From assembly GCA_030146405.1 (NCBI GenBank), contig JASLBS010000164.1, forward strand, positions 1 to 13,758: a DNA stretch of 13,758 bases. Direction: 5' to 3'. The DNA is from Arthrobacter sp. Its GTDB lineage: Bacteria > Actinomycetota > Actinomycetes > Actinomycetales > Micrococcaceae. Below, one piece after another: positions 13,165-13,758 of this stretch. How positions within the stretch are numbered: position 1 is the first letter of the stretch; each line of letters starts with the position of its first letter. Below the pieces are notes generated by a model. It saw only the letters and a program-made list of their open reading frames with translations, had not been told where the DNA came from and did not search any database. A program made the position numbers and the translations under genes.

Positions 13165-13758
13165 GTGAGACGCACCCTGATCCTCGGCGGTACCGCATGG
13201 TTGGGCCGCGAACTGGCAGAACAGCTTCTGCGGGCCGGTGACGACGTGACCTGTCTCGCTCGCGGGACCGACGGCCCGCCACCGTCAGGAGTGACCTTCA
13301 TCCCCGCGGACCGCAGCAGTCCCGGTGCCTACGCAGCTGTGCAGGACACCACCTGGGACGAGATCATCGAGATCTCCTGGGACCTCCACCACGTCACCGG
13401 CGCCCTCACGGTGCTCGCCGACTTGGCAGCGCACTGGACGTTGATCTCCTCCACCTCCGTCTATGCCTCCGACGCCGAACCGGAGGCGGACGAGACGTCA
13501 GCCCTGACCGAGGCGACGGACGCCACCGATTACGCGCAGGCGAAGGTCCTGGCGGAGGAGGCATCAGGAGCGGCCGCCGGCGATCGGCTCCTGGTGGTCC
13601 GCGCCGGCCTGATCGCGGGCCCCGGGGACGGCAGTGACCGGTTCGGGTACTGGGTGTCACGGTTCGCCTCGGCCGGGGACCAGGATGTCCTGGTGCCCGT
13701 GCTGGCCGGGCGCCATGTCCAGGTGATCGATGTACGGGACCTCGCGACCTGGGTGGTT
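13165..13758 (+). CDS. NAD-dependent epimerase/dehydratase family protein (N-terminal part, cut by window edge)
   Basis: The frame runs open for 198 codons from GTG 13165-13167 to the right edge, so the gene continues outside. The Rossmann motif LILGGTAWLG is at 5-14, the Ser/Tyr catalytic set is SSTSVY (95-100) with YAQAK (Tyr123, Lys127), and VVRAGLIAGPGDGSDRFGYW (144-163) and VQVIDVRDLATWVV (185-198) are typical of the extended short-chain family, close to isoflavone-reductase-like or sugar-epimerase-like proteins. The substrate is unknown. There is only a weak ribosome site (GAGTGG, 13155-13160). It lies 117 nt after the membrane protein with hairpins between, so it may be its own transcript. 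Confidence 0.88.
   Translation, partial: MRRTLILGGTAWLGRELAEQLLRAGDDVTCLARGTDGPPPSGVTFIPADRSSPGAYAAVQDTTWDEIIEISWDLHHVTGALTVLADLAAHWTLISSTSVYASDAEPEADETSALTEATDATDYAQAKVLAEEASGAAAGDRLLVVRAGLIAGPGDGSDRFGYWVSRFASAGDQDVLVPVLAGRHVQVIDVRDLATWVV

Overview
The window is high-GC (roughly two thirds G+C) chromosomal DNA with GTG and TTG starts and tightly packed genes. The gene types (menaquinone synthesis, Tat-exported PhoX, paired Fluc channels) point to an actinobacterium, most likely a Micrococcaceae/Arthrobacter-type organism. The genus is inferred from protein character, not from a marker gene. I see no rRNA, tRNA, CRISPR array, IS element or phage gene. It reads as ordinary core or near-core chromosome.

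Layout. Left block (1-3927, all minus strand): menC (o-succinylbenzoate synthase), then phoX (Tat-exported phosphatase), then menD, which runs off the left edge. Two menaquinone genes thus flank a phosphate-scavenging gene. The phoX upstream region carries three TTCAC repeats that resemble an actinobacterial PHO box, so phoX is probably controlled separately by PhoP. Next block (4014-6776, plus strand): a PAP2-family membrane phosphatase, a zinc-dependent alcohol/formaldehyde-type dehydrogenase, and a 193-aa protein of unknown function coupled closely behind it.

Central minus-strand block (6814-9688), in transcription order: a dienelactone hydrolase, two overlapping crcB genes that should form a heterodimeric fluoride channel, and an MFS transporter. 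This block converges with the dehydrogenase block over a short hairpin. Right block (plus strand, 9818 onwards): a GNAT acetyltransferase divergent from the hydrolase, a DASS/SLC13 dicarboxylate transporter with a CRP/GlxR-like site at its promoter, a 14-bp perfect hairpin, a possible 35-aa protein on the minus strand, an unidentified six-helix membrane protein with buried His/Asp/Glu motifs, and the start of an NAD-dependent epimerase/dehydratase cut by the right edge.

The most useful observations are regulatory: the PHO-box-like repeats before phoX, the CRP/GlxR-like palindrome before the dicarboxylate transporter, and a recurring pattern in which a -10-like hexamer lies 6-7 nt before the start codon (acetyltransferase, hydrolase, MFS, menC), which suggests leaderless mRNAs. 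The two functional unknowns worth following are the dehydrogenase-linked 193-aa protein and the His/Asp/Glu membrane protein. I found no convincing new multi-gene system.
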